Below, in pieces: positions 1 to 10,399 of a stretch of 64,000 nucleotides of DNA (positions are counted from its first letter, which is position 1; the number at the start of each line of letters is the position of its first letter). Made by a program: the position numbers and the translations under genes. The stretch covers positions 186,001 to 250,000 of the forward strand of contig JAOAPN010000014.1 of the NCBI GenBank assembly GCA_025462885.1, written 5' to 3'. The stretch is from Acidobacteriaceae bacterium. Its GTDB lineage: Bacteria > Acidobacteriota > Terriglobia > Terriglobales > Acidobacteriaceae. The notes under the pieces are model-generated. The model made no database searches. It worked only from the letters and a program-made list of their open reading frames with translations, and was not told where the DNA came from.

Positions 1-360
1 GAGGCAGCCGCAGATGCTGACGAAGTACTCGACCCACTTGGGGGTCTTGAAGCCGCGATGGGTGAGGAGGCGATGATAGGCGACGCCGATCCCGATATTG
101 ATGGCGAAGAAGTACATCACGAAGAAAGCAGCCAAATTCTTCCAGGAGAAGAAGAAGAGGGAAGCGATGGCACCGACGTGGAAGAGGCCCATGGCGATGG
201 ACGTGATCCAGTTGATGCGGCCCTGCTGGTGCTCGCGGCCCATGCGCAGATCCTGCTTGATCTTCTGCGTGACCTCGGCGACAGCGGGCACGCCGTGCGG
301 CTTGCTGGCTGGCTTGGTGGCTACCTTATTTTCCTGGGGAGTAATTGTGGTCGGTGTCAT
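1..360 (-). CDS. Acyl-CoA/fatty-acid desaturase, N-terminal part (runs off the window)
   Basis: The first 120 residues of a membrane fatty-acid desaturase; the rest lies left of the window. Such enzymes put a cis double bond into acyl chains with a di-iron centre. Visible are a soluble N-terminus of about 48 residues, two hydrophobic stretches (about 51-72 and 77-95) and directly after them the first histidine box, HRLLTH at 96-101, the HX4H motif typical of delta-9 acyl-CoA or acyl-lipid desaturases. The ATG at 358-360 is the only sensible start. It is divergent from the phosphoesterase gene, with a shared upstream region of about 200 bases. Family is clear, substrate is not. Confidence 0.85.
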   Translation of the reverse strand, partial: MTPTTITPQENKVATKPASKPHGVPAVAEVTQKIKQDLRMGREHQQGRINWITSIAMGLFHVGAIASLFFFSWKNLAAFFVMYFFAINIGIGVAYHRLLTHRGFKTPKWVEYFVSICGCL

Positions 361-558
361 GGCTTCGATTCTTCCTTCTGTCCCTGTAACGGATGGACAT
401 CTTTGCTGCTGTAACGACGCTAACAGGGGTCGGGGGTAAGTGGGTGTAAGACTTTTGTAATGGGAGCTTTGCCTCATATCCTCCTGCCATGGGCATAGAC
501 TGTAATGCGCCTGCAATGATGAAGTTGGTAGGGTGGTGTGTGAGTTTGGAGGCTGTAA

Positions 559-3387
559 ATGCGGATCGCTTTGGCTGCGGGTATGTGTCTTGTGGGTAGC
601 GCGGGGTTTACGTTGGGGCAGGCGATTGATTTGCCAACCAGCAAGCAGATTGTGCGTCCGGTGCCGGGAGGGCCGCAGCGGCTGAACAGTCTTCCCATGT
701 CGATGGCGGTGTCGCCGGATGGTCGCTACATCGTGACGGTAAACGCCGGCTACGGGACGTATGAGTCGCAGTACATGCAGTCGCTGGCGGTGCTGGATAC
801 GCAGACCGGTACGGTGAGTGATTTTCCGGATGACCGGACGCCGTTGAAGGCGAAGCAGACGCTGTATTCGGGCCTGGCTTTCAGCGGGGACGGGAAGCAT
901 GTGTACGCGAGTATGGGGTCGGAGACGGACCCTCTGGGCGATGGAAAAGACAAGACCGGGAGCGGCGTGCTGGTATATGGATTCGATGGGGGAAGGATCG
1001 TTCGCGAGCGGATGATGTCTCTTGCGCTGATCCAACTTGCGGCGGGGCGGAAGACGCGGATGATCGGCGGGATGGAGGGAGATAAGGCGATTCCGTTTCC
1101 GGCGGCGATTGCGGTGTTGAAGGCGGGCAAGGGGGCAGGGGAACGGCTGCTGGTGGCGGGAAATCTTTCGGATGATGTGCTGCTGATGGATGCCGTGAGC
1201 GGTGCTGTCCTGAAACGGTTCGATGTGTCGGAGAACGAGGCCGTGCCATCGGTGTATCCGGAGGCGCTGGCGGTGTCGAAGGACGGGACACGGGCGTTTG
1301 TGGCTTTGTGGAATGCGAGCGAAGTCGTGGAGTTGGACCTGGTGAAGGGAACGGTCGGGCGGAAGCTGGCGCTGCTGAAGCCGGTGGGCGCGACGGCTGC
1401 GGGTACGCATCCCTGTGCGTTGGAGATTGCTCCGGATGGCAGGACGATGTACGTCGCGCTGGCGAATCGCGATGCAGTGGCTGCGGTGAATGTCGGTGGC
1501 CGCGAGTTTTCAGTGAAGGGCTACTTCGATACGCGACTGCCGCGGCAGACCTACTTTGGCGCGGAGCCGGAGGCGCTGGCTCTAAATGCGGCGGGCACGA
1601 GACTGTATGTAGGAAACGCGATTACGGATGCGGTCGCGATCTTCGATACGGCGAAGCTGACGAAGAAGGCGGTGCGGCGCGGCATGGTGGAGCCGATGGG
1701 TTTTGTGCCGACGGAGTGGATGCCCATGGCGATGGGAATGGCTGGCGGCAAACTATATGTGGCGACGGCCAAGGGTAAGGGTACGGGGCCGAATGGCTCT
1801 CCGCAGCGTCCGGCGAAGGGAATCAAGAAGCCGGGTGCTTCGACGTATATCGGCACGCTGCTGTATGGTTCGCTGGCGACGCTGGATATGACGGCGATGG
1901 AGAAGGAGCTGCCGCGCTGGACGGCGGAGGTTCTGGAATCGAATCGCATGAAGGCGGCGGAGGAGAAGATTCAGTTTGCGGCTTCGGCATCGGGGGCGGG
2001 AGGCAGTGGGCCGATCCAGCATGTGATCTACATCATCAAGGAGAACCGGACGTACGACCAGTTGCTGGGGGATCTGAAGCAGGACGGCAAGCCGGTAGGG
2101 AACGGCGATCCAAGCCTGACGATGTATGGAGAGGCGATTACGCCGAATCAGCACAAACTGGCGTTGCAGTTTGGGGTACTGGATAACTTCTTCGACTCGG
2201 GTGAAGTTTCGGGCGACGGGCACGTGTGGTCGATGGCTGCGATCGGGACGGACTATCTGGAGAAGGTTTGGCAGCAGGACTATCGCGGTGGTCAGAGAAC
2301 GTATGACTACGAGGGCGTCGTGGCGCAGGGGTATCCGCTGCTGCAGAACATTCCGGATGTAGTGGAGCCAGCGAGTGGCTATCTGTGGGGTAACCTGGCG
2401 CGGCATGGGAAGACGCTGTATCACTTTGGCGAGTTCATCTCGTCGACCTTCTGCAATGAGAAGAAGAGTGGCAGCTCGCAGGAGGGTCCGATGCTGGAAG
2501 GGCTGCACTGCGACCGTCCGGTAATCAAGCCGGGTGAGGCGGTTCCGGCGGAGTGGGGTGGTGGGGTGAGTAAGTTTCAGTGGGAGATTCCGCTGCTGGC
2601 GAACAATATCGCCACCAAGCCGGAGCTGGTGGGACACTTCGCTCCGGAGGCTGCGGACTTCAATACGAAGGTGCCGGACCAGATGCGGGTGGAGGTGTTT
2701 TTGCGACACCTGAAGGGCTGGGTCGCGGACCGCGAGGCGGGCAAGGATACGATGCCGAACTTTATCCTGCTGCGGCTGGGAGATGACCACACGGCAGGGA
2801 CGACTCCGGGTTCGCCGACACCGAAGGCGTCCGTGGCGGATAACGATCTTGCGGTGGGCAGGGCGGTGGAGGCGATCTCGCACTCGAAGTTCTGGGACGA
2901 TACGGCCTTCTTCATACTGGAGGACGATGCGCAGAATGGTGCGGACCACGTGGATGCTCACCGGAGCCTGGCGCTGGTGGTGAGCAAGTACGCCCCGAAG
3001 ACCAAAGAGGGCGGGGCGTTTGTGGATAGCCGTTTCTACTCCACGGTGAGCATGATTCGAACGATGGAGACGTTGCTGGGGCTGCCGCCGATGAATAACA
3101 ACGATGCGTTCAGCTCGATGATGAGTCCTGAGTTTTCAGGGGCAGGTGACCAGGCTGCGTTTACGGCGGACTATCGCAACCGGGAGAGCGGGCTTATCTA
3201 TACTGCGAATGTAAAGACGGCGTCGGGGGCGAAGGAGTCGAGCAAGATGGACTTTCGTCATGCGGATCGTGCCGATGCACAGAAGTTGAACGTTATTCTA
3301 TGGAGAGACGCGATGGGCGACCGACCGGTTCCGGCGGCGCTGTTTGAGCGGAGAAAGAAAGCTGCGAAGGATGATGATGACGACTAA
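559..3387 (+). CDS. Secreted beta-propeller / phosphoesterase-family protein
   Basis: A 942-residue exported protein. It begins with a signal peptide (about 1-22, ending LGQA). Residues about 45-440 hold repeats of the YVTN/surface beta-propeller type (phrases such as SPDGRYIVTVN, SKDGTRAFVALW, APDGRTMYVAL). Residues about 480-900 match the phosphoesterase family of acid phosphatases and phospholipase C, opening with VIYIIKENRTYDQ (compare ENRSFD in relatives) and containing DHTAG and DHVDAHRS. This two-part architecture is common in acidobacteria; the substrate is unknown, a phosphate ester being inferred. A strong GGAGG lies seven bases before the ATG. The tail is lysine then five aspartates, and its last bases overlap the start of the next gene. 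Confidence 0.85.
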   Translation: MRIALAAGMCLVGSAGFTLGQAIDLPTSKQIVRPVPGGPQRLNSLPMSMAVSPDGRYIVTVNAGYGTYESQYMQSLAVLDTQTGTVSDFPDDRTPLKAKQTLYSGLAFSGDGKHVYASMGSETDPLGDGKDKTGSGVLVYGFDGGRIVRERMMSLALIQLAAGRKTRMIGGMEGDKAIPFPAAIAVLKAGKGAGERLLVAGNLSDDVLLMDAVSGAVLKRFDVSENEAVPSVYPEALAVSKDGTRAFVALWNASEVVELDLVKGTVGRKLALLKPVGATAAGTHPCALEIAPDGRTMYVALANRDAVAAVNVGGREFSVKGYFDTRLPRQTYFGAEPEALALNAAGTRLYVGNAITDAVAIFDTAKLTKKAVRRGMVEPMGFVPTEWMPMAMGMAGGKLYVATAKGKGTGPNGSPQRPAKGIKKPGASTYIGTLLYGSLATLDMTAMEKELPRWTAEVLESNRMKAAEEKIQFAASASGAGGSGPIQHVIYIIKENRTYDQLLGDLKQDGKPVGNGDPSLTMYGEAITPNQHKLALQFGVLDNFFDSGEVSGDGHVWSMAAIGTDYLEKVWQQDYRGGQRTYDYEGVVAQGYPLLQNIPDVVEPASGYLWGNLARHGKTLYHFGEFISSTFCNEKKSGSSQEGPMLEGLHCDRPVIKPGEAVPAEWGGGVSKFQWEIPLLANNIATKPELVGHFAPEAADFNTKVPDQMRVEVFLRHLKGWVADREAGKDTMPNFILLRLGDDHTAGTTPGSPTPKASVADNDLAVGRAVEAISHSKFWDDTAFFILEDDAQNGADHVDAHRSLALVVSKYAPKTKEGGAFVDSRFYSTVSMIRTMETLLGLPPMNNNDAFSSMMSPEFSGAGDQAAFTADYRNRESGLIYTANVKTASGAKESSKMDFRHADRADAQKLNVILWRDAMGDRPVPAALFERRKKAAKDDDDD

Positions 3388-4315
3388 GAACTCCGAGGTA
3401 CAAGCGCCGTTTCGATTGAAGCCAACGTTTAGTGAGCGGGTATGGGGGCGCAAGACCTTGAAGCCCTGGTACGAGGAGACGGGGACGTCGGAGCTCGTCG
3501 GTGAGGCATGGCTGACTGGGCCGGAGTGCCTGGTGGAGACCGGAGATCTCGAAGGAAAGAGCTTCAAGGTGGTGGCGCAGGAGTTGTCCGAAGGCCTGGG
3601 CGGCGGGGAGTTTCCGCTGCTGGTGAAGATGCTGTTTCCGAACGAGAAGCTGTCGGTGCAGGTCCATCCCGACGACGCGCAGGCGCAGGCGATGGGGCAG
3701 GCACGGGGGAAGACGGAGTGCTGGTACGTTCTGGAGGCGGAGCCGGGGGCGACCGTGGCGCTGGGGTTGAAGGAAGGCGTTACGCCGGACAAGGTACGCG
3801 CTGCCGTGGCGGACGGAACCATGGAGTCGTTGATGGAGTGGCTGCCGGTCTCGGAAGGCGACATGGTCTTCGTCGATGCCGGGACGGTGCATGCGATCGG
3901 GCCTGGGGTGGTGCTGCTGGAGACGCAGCAGACCTGCGACGTGACCTATCGGCTGTATGACTATGGACGACCCCGTGAACTGCATCTGGAGCAGGGAATC
4001 GCGGTAATGAAGACGAAGACGCGGGCGGGCAAGGTGGCTCCGCGGGAGATGGACGGGTTTACGCGGCTGCTCGAGGAACAGTACTTCACGGTGGATCGCT
4101 TCGAGCTGGAAGAGATGGAGCCGCTGACGGTAAAGATGGACGGGGTTGGCTGTCTCGTGGGGCTGGAGGGAACCATCGTGGTGATCACTCCGGGGGACGA
4201 GGTGGAGCTGCTTCCCGGACAGGCAGTGGTCGTGCCGTCGGAGTGGGGTGAGGTGATCGTCGAGGCGGAGGCGGGTGGGGCTTTTGCGCGGTGTCTGGCC
4301 CCTGCATATTCATGA
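3371..4315 (+). CDS. manA: Mannose-6-phosphate isomerase, class I type
   Basis: Interconverts fructose-6-phosphate and mannose-6-phosphate, feeding GDP-mannose and glycan synthesis. About 314 residues, the short bacterial form. Zinc-site and family motifs are visible: QVHPDD near residue 98, TECWYVLEA shortly after, and GTVHAIGPG near 180, followed by a C-terminal cupin-like half. The start lies inside the end of the phosphoesterase gene, where three ATG codons follow one another (3371, 3374, 3377). AAGG at 3367-3370 is best placed for the third ATG; a more distal ATG at 3344 would add an unlike-family extension. The overlap suggests translational coupling. It converges on the GT87 gene with only 15 bases between. 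Confidence 0.9.
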   Translation: MMMTTKNSEVQAPFRLKPTFSERVWGRKTLKPWYEETGTSELVGEAWLTGPECLVETGDLEGKSFKVVAQELSEGLGGGEFPLLVKMLFPNEKLSVQVHPDDAQAQAMGQARGKTECWYVLEAEPGATVALGLKEGVTPDKVRAAVADGTMESLMEWLPVSEGDMVFVDAGTVHAIGPGVVLLETQQTCDVTYRLYDYGRPRELHLEQGIAVMKTKTRAGKVAPREMDGFTRLLEEQYFTVDRFELEEMEPLTVKMDGVGCLVGLEGTIVVITPGDEVELLPGQAVVVPSEWGEVIVEAEAGGAFARCLAPAYS

Positions 4316-4330
4316 GCAGGTCATAACTCA

Positions 4331-5638
4331 TTATGAATGTGCCGGTGCCGCCATTTGAGAGGTGCGGCTGTTGATCGCATCGTTTTGGATCGCATCGTTT
4401 GCGGATGGGATGCCGGAGGGCCGACGGGAGAGTTGGAGGAGATTCCAACTGCCGGCGAGGAACAATGTGACTAGCAAAGGGCCTTCGGTCAGCTTCCAAA
4501 CATTCCAGCTATAAAAGCCGAAGCAGTTGGTAACGACAAAAAGAAGAGAGAATAGGGGAATTATTTTGGGTGGGGTGGTGAACGAGGCAAAGAAGCGCCA
4601 GGCGATCAGGGCCAGGGGAAGGGTAAGTGAGGCGACATCGTATTCGAGGAGACGCGGATTGAGGAGAACCACGCCGACAAGCAGGACCGGAAGCCACTGC
4701 TTGAGAGAAAAACTACCACGCAGGAACCGGCGGGAGAGGTAGACAAGCAGCGCGAAGAGAGGGATTGCATAACAGAGATAGAAGATCAAGCTGGCGGGGG
4801 AATAGGGGATTCTGCGGTCGTAAAGGAATCCGCTGAAAAGACCGGCCGGGCTGCAGCCGAAATCGCGGTTGTAGCTGAACTGGAGTTCGACTGCCTGCAG
4901 GTAGTGTTTGAATAGGGTGGGCCAGATCAAAGGCTGCATGGCGAAGAGCGCAATTCCCGTGGCAGTCGTGATGCTGGCTGGAACCCATTGTCTGCGGGCG
5001 GAGAGGATGGGAATTACAACCAGACTGAGGAGCGGAGCTTTGACGCACGAAGCGGCAAGTATGGCTAGATAGAACCAGTGCCACGAGCTATGCCTCCAGC
5101 CGTAGATTGCGGCCAGGAAGACCAAAGCGTAAAGGATGTACGCTACGTTGCCACTCAGGACAATACCGTTGGCAAGAAGGCCTGGAAAGAAGGCGGCGAC
5201 TGGAGTGAGGTAGATAAAATAGCGGCGCTCGTTGGTTTCCACTGCCTGCATCCCCACCCAGACTTGAGTGAGGACTCCAGCCAAATAGACGAGCCAGTAG
5301 GCGCTGCCGCTAAGCCAGGCAGGCAGAGCACCTATAAGCCGAAGAAGTGGAAGCGTGATGGGAGAGTAGACGTAGCTGTACGGAGGCGCATCTGTGGGAT
5401 GAAGGGCTATTTGGCTGTGAAAGAGCTGCTGGATTGCGATTGCGTCGGCGTAGGGGTCATGTCCGGCGGCCAGGGCGCGGATCGCAGTGTGGTAGATCGC
5501 TAAGTCCCAGCCTGGCGGGTCGAAGGCAATCCATACTGGCATCGCCGCCAGGACGAGTACCCAGAAGCCGATGAGGATGCCGCGACGGGACGGATGCTGT
5601 GGCTGGTGGTCGGCTGAAGTTTGTTGCCTGGAACTCAA
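4331..5638 (-). CDS. GT87 (DUF2029) polyprenol-phosphate mannosyltransferase-like membrane protein
   Basis: A polytopic membrane protein with about ten hydrophobic segments, resembling DUF2029/GT87 glycosyltransferases that use polyprenyl-phosphate-mannose donors on the outer face of the inner membrane. The conserved early motif is GWDLAIYHTAIRAL followed by GHDPYAD, the usual acidic loop of this class. I place the start at TTG 5636-5638, which overlaps the stop of the upstream glycosyltransferase (shared TTGA) and is preceded by GGAG seven bases away; this gives 435 residues. An in-frame ATG at 5713 would give 460 residues but overlaps the upstream gene by 79 bases. The upstream partner probably makes the polyprenyl-linked sugar used here. 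Acceptor unknown. Confidence 0.75.
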   Translation of the reverse strand: MSSRQQTSADHQPQHPSRRGILIGFWVLVLAAMPVWIAFDPPGWDLAIYHTAIRALAAGHDPYADAIAIQQLFHSQIALHPTDAPPYSYVYSPITLPLLRLIGALPAWLSGSAYWLVYLAGVLTQVWVGMQAVETNERRYFIYLTPVAAFFPGLLANGIVLSGNVAYILYALVFLAAIYGWRHSSWHWFYLAILAASCVKAPLLSLVVIPILSARRQWVPASITTATGIALFAMQPLIWPTLFKHYLQAVELQFSYNRDFGCSPAGLFSGFLYDRRIPYSPASLIFYLCYAIPLFALLVYLSRRFLRGSFSLKQWLPVLLVGVVLLNPRLLEYDVASLTLPLALIAWRFFASFTTPPKIIPLFSLLFVVTNCFGFYSWNVWKLTEGPLLVTLFLAGSWNLLQLSRRPSGIPSANDAIQNDAINSRTSQMAAPAHS

Positions 5639-6849
5639 CGAGAGACTCCGAGATCGGTGGCAAACGCCTCGTGCATCTGCTGGTTGTGTATCGAACGCCG
5701 CTGCGTTTCCCATGTGATGAGGCTACTGATGGAGAGATTCCAGACTGAGCCGAGAACGATTCCGGCGAACCCGGCCAAGCACCACTCTGCTCCGGACTGC
5801 CATAGTGCGCGAGCGAAGACGACGTTGGCCCAGGCACCAAAGGAACATGTCAGTACAAACCTGACAGCTCCGGGAACGATCTCCGCACCTCGAAGACGCC
5901 GGTCGCGAAAGGTGATGAGATTGTTGAGAAAAAAGTTCTCCGTCATAGCAATAAAGGTCGCAATAGCCTGAGCTGCAACGAAGTGGATATGAAAGATCTG
6001 AGTGAGGATCAGCAGAGAAGTGAGATGTGCGGCGAGACCGAGGCCGCCTACCAGAAGATAGAGCGTCAATTGCGTTGGAATGATGCCGCCCAGGAGCTTG
6101 TTGGCGATGAGGAAGAGGTATTCGATGCCGACGACGACGTTGAGCTTGCTCTCACCGTAGCCGCGCATTCTGAAGGTGTAGCCGACCTCGCCGATCAACA
6201 CCGGTCGCCGTACCGAGGCGAGCAAATCGACTAGGATCTTGAAGCCGCCACCGTGCAGGTCGCGTACTACTTCCAGCAGGAAATTGCGGCGGAGCATGAA
6301 GAAACCGCTCATGGGGTCGGTCAAATTGCACCGGCAGACAGCATGGCTAATCCTCTGGCCCATTCGGCTGAGAAGCACCCGCCCATGACCAAACTCACCC
6401 ATGCCGCCGCCTTCAGCATTTCGCGTGCCGACGACCAGGTCAAGTGATTCCCTGCGCAGACGGGTAAGCATCCGGGGCAGAATGCTTTCATCATGTTGTA
6501 AGTCAGCATCCATCACTGCGATAAATGGCGCCTGCGTAGCCATCATCCCCTCGATACTTGCGGATGCAAGTCCTCGCCGTCCGACCCGATGGATGAGGCG
6601 AATGCGAGAATCCTCACAGGCGTGAGTTGAGATTGCCTCCGAAGTGCCGTCGGGAGAGTCGTCGTCTACGAAGATTGCCTCCCAGGCGAGTCCTTGCAGT
6701 GCTTCTGTAAGGCGCGCGATGATGAGGGGAATATTTTCCAGCTCATTATATGTGGGCAGAACGATGGCAAGGTCTAACAGTGAACTGCCAACAGTTGCGG
6801 CAGAGAGGGAGTTCACCGTGCCGAGGCCATCGAGACAGAGTGTGGGCAT
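5635..6849 (-). CDS. Polyprenol-phosphate glycosyltransferase: GT2 domain fused to GtrA domain
   Basis: 404 residues. The GT2 domain (about 25-240) shows VLPTYNELENIP, the nucleotide-binding VDDDSPDGT and the catalytic-region MDADLQHDE, as in dolichol-phosphate mannosyltransferases that load mannose or glucose from a nucleotide sugar onto polyprenyl phosphate. After a linker come four hydrophobic segments (about 255-385) matching the GtrA/DPMS family, thought to flip or anchor the lipid-linked sugar; TFRDRRLRG lies between them as is typical. The gene is translationally coupled with the GT87 gene, so the two probably form one donor-making and donor-using unit. manA immediately downstream on the other strand fits a mannose donor, but that is inference. 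Confidence 0.85.
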   Translation of the reverse strand: MPTLCLDGLGTVNSLSAATVGSSLLDLAIVLPTYNELENIPLIIARLTEALQGLAWEAIFVDDDSPDGTSEAISTHACEDSRIRLIHRVGRRGLASASIEGMMATQAPFIAVMDADLQHDESILPRMLTRLRRESLDLVVGTRNAEGGGMGEFGHGRVLLSRMGQRISHAVCRCNLTDPMSGFFMLRRNFLLEVVRDLHGGGFKILVDLLASVRRPVLIGEVGYTFRMRGYGESKLNVVVGIEYLFLIANKLLGGIIPTQLTLYLLVGGLGLAAHLTSLLILTQIFHIHFVAAQAIATFIAMTENFFLNNLITFRDRRLRGAEIVPGAVRFVLTCSFGAWANVVFARALWQSGAEWCLAGFAGIVLGSVWNLSISSLITWETQRRSIHNQQMHEAFATDLGVSR

Positions 6850-7195
6850 CGTCGTGGGGTAGAAGTTTTTAATAATCTCGGCTCTTGATCATTGTAGTTA
6901 GACGTTACCCACTCGTTCATCGTCTGTATCTCTTTTGCGAGCATACAAGCAGAATCATGGGTGCGACGACGGAGTCAGGTCGCGCAACATCATCTTGGGT
7001 ATGACGCTGTAAACCCAGTTCCGGGTTACAAGTTCCGGCCGGAGTTCTATTTATTATGCGGAAAGTCTGGACGAATCTTTGAACGCATTGATGACGGATT
7101 CTGTTCCCAATCAGGTGAGGACCGATGGGGTGGCGTCCGTATGGGGCAGCTAGATTCTAAGTCATCGCTGAGTAGAAGCTAAGCAGGAAAATGGC
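6850..7195. other. Intergenic region without a recognised gene
   Basis: 346 bases between the minus-strand GT2-GtrA gene start and the end of the IclR gene, so it should carry the promoter of the glycosyltransferase pair near 6850-6950, which is less G+C rich. A 73-codon open frame on the plus strand (6961-7182) has no ribosome binding site and an unconvincing composition. A short inverted repeat (AACCC/GGGTT near 7012-7027) is visible. I see nothing else. Confidence 0.5.
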
Positions 7196-8125
7196 TTAGC
7201 GGAGGTAGACGCCCAGCTCGTTGGCGGCATTGCGGAGTGGGGTGAGGAAGCGGCTCTGCATCTCCAGTACGGAAAGTCGAGGTGCGTTCCCGCTGAGGTT
7301 CACTGTGGCGACGACTCTTCCGGAGGGAGCGTAGACGGGGACGGCGAGCGAGCGGAGGCCGACTTCGAGCTCCTGATCGACCAGAGCGTATCCGTTGCGC
7401 CGCACGTTGCGGAGAGCGAGGCGCAGCTTGTCCACGGTGTTCACCGTGCGGGTGGTGAGAGGCGTAATGACGACGCGGGCGAGGTATTGCTCCAGTTGCT
7501 CCGAGGGTAGATACGCCAGGAGAACGCGGCCCATGCTGGTGCAGTAGGCGGGAAGGCGGCTGCCGATATGGAGGTCGACCGCCATCACGCGGGTGACGGT
7601 GGTGCGCGCGACATAGACGATGTCGTCGCCGTCGAGGGTGGCGACGGAGAAGGACTCACGGTGCGCGGCGGACATACGCTCAAGGATCGGCTGGGCGGCG
7701 GTGGAGAGGGTGTTGGAAGCGGTATAGGTATGCGAGAGGGTGAGCATACGTGGGCGGAGCGAGTAGCGGGATCCATCCTCGGCCCCGGCGAAACCGAGCT
7801 TGGAGAGGGTGTAGAGACAGCGGCGGACGGCGGCGCGGGAGAGGCCGGTCCGGATGCTGAGCTGCGAGATGGTCATCTGCGGAGATTGCTGGGAGAAGGC
7901 TTGAATGACGATGAGTCCGCGGGCGAGCGAGGTCATGAAGTTGGGATCGCCGGCGTAGATGTCGAGGGAGGAGGCCGGGGTCGGTTTCCCGGCGGGGACT
8001 GCGGGCACGGCGGGCGTCGCACTGGTTGGAACGGGTGCTTCAAGAGGTGCGGTCGGGGCAGCAGGAGGCAGGGGCCGGGCGGGAGTCGAAGGGGTGAGGA
8101 CGGAGCGGCGCAGGGGAAGGCTCAT
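7196..8125 (-). CDS. IclR-family transcriptional regulator
   Basis: About 309 residues from ATG 8125, which has AGGA upstream; an ATG at 8161 would add 12 residues. After a proline/alanine-rich leader of about 60 residues comes a winged helix-turn-helix (MTISQLSIRTGLSRAAVRRCL), then the IclR effector domain with SFSVATLDGDDIVYVAR, YCTSMGRVLLAYL and a C-terminal SLAVPVYAPSGRVVATVNLSG. The sequence is closest in style to the PcaR/PcaU/PobR branch that controls aromatic-acid catabolism, but no such catabolic genes are present here, so the regulon cannot be named. The long Pro/Ala leader is unusual for the family. Cytoplasmic DNA-binding protein. Confidence 0.88.
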   Translation of the reverse strand: MSLPLRRSVLTPSTPARPLPPAAPTAPLEAPVPTSATPAVPAVPAGKPTPASSLDIYAGDPNFMTSLARGLIVIQAFSQQSPQMTISQLSIRTGLSRAAVRRCLYTLSKLGFAGAEDGSRYSLRPRMLTLSHTYTASNTLSTAAQPILERMSAAHRESFSVATLDGDDIVYVARTTVTRVMAVDLHIGSRLPAYCTSMGRVLLAYLPSEQLEQYLARVVITPLTTRTVNTVDKLRLALRNVRRNGYALVDQELEVGLRSLAVPVYAPSGRVVATVNLSGNAPRLSVLEMQSRFLTPLRNAANELGVYLR

Positions 8126-8354
8126 GGTGGAGTCCTGTTCTAGGCGGCTGTCGCGGGGCAAGCGGATCGATGTGCGATAGCCGGACTATCTCTACGGTAA
8201 ACGCACGGATAGGTCGATGGCAAGTGGGGGCTGCTTTGTCTTTTGATCTGGCGGTGCGGTGAGTCACTCTTTGTATGAAGAAAATCGCCATGCCGCTCCA
8301 GCGCAGTCTCGGTTGATGATCTTTCGGAGGGCTAGTTGCAACAGCAACAGCAAA

Positions 8355-8393
8355 GACGAATACAGGGGTCCTTCGCTACGCTCAGAATGACGG
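8355..8393 (-). repeat. Intergenic repeat, family 1, copy A (inverted)
   Basis: Contains the core GGGTCCTTCGCTACGCTCAG followed by AATGACGG. It is the reverse complement of copy B about 60 bases away, so the two could form a large stem. If translated on the minus strand it gives RHSERSEGP, a well-known spurious peptide from dispersed repeats in acidobacterial genomes. Confidence 0.75.
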
Positions 8394-8450
8394 CTGTTGT
8401 AATGCTCGTCTACTCGTGGAGGCGCAAAAATCGTGGAGGCACCAAATTTC

Positions 8451-8490
8451 GTCATCCTGAGCGTAGCGAAGGCCCCCGTATTTTGTTTCG
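8451..8490 (+). repeat. Intergenic repeat, family 1, copy B
   Basis: Contains GTCATCCTGAGCGTAGCGAA followed by GGCCCCCGTATTTTGTTTCG. Opposite orientation to copy A. A third partial copy of its right end (GGCCCCCGTATTTCGTTTTG) follows at about 8523-8542, so the element has grown by local duplication. Confidence 0.75.
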
Positions 8491-8626
8491 TATCGGACCA
8501 TTTCGTACTTCGGTACCCGTCAGGCCCCCGTATTTCGTTTTGGCCTGATCAAATTTCGAACCGAAGGGATTTCAACTGATGCTCACAACGCGGAATGCTC
8601 GCGGGTTCTAAACTGGAGGAGATGCA

Positions 8627-10300
<1,674 letters not shown>

Positions 10301-10319
10301 TGGCTGAAGGAGTTCTCTG

Positions 10320-10362
10320 CGGCCTCACGTCTCGAAGCAGAGGCGTGGGGCCGTTAGCTTTT
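10320..10362 (+). terminator. Probable terminator after pgi
   Basis: A stem pairs CGGCCTCACGTCTC (10320-10333) with GAGGCGTGGGGCCG (10340-10353) around a six-base loop, followed by TTAGCTTTT. It lies 20 bases past the pgi stop and before the convergent peroxiredoxin-like gene. Confidence 0.7.
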
Positions 10363-10399
10363 GGTGAGGCATTTAACTTTCGGCCGGGGCAGGATTGCG

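Larger units (their letters stand above)
8126..8626. other. Intergenic region between IclR gene and pgi, mostly repeats
   Basis: About 500 bases holding the divergent upstream regions of the IclR gene and pgi, and three related repeat copies at 8355-8393, 8451-8490 and 8523-8542. No gene is supported; frames reading through it give HPERSEGP-type junk peptides. Confidence 0.6.

Noticed and set aside
6961..7182. 73-codon frame in an intergenic region
   Set aside because: No ribosome binding site and an atypical composition.
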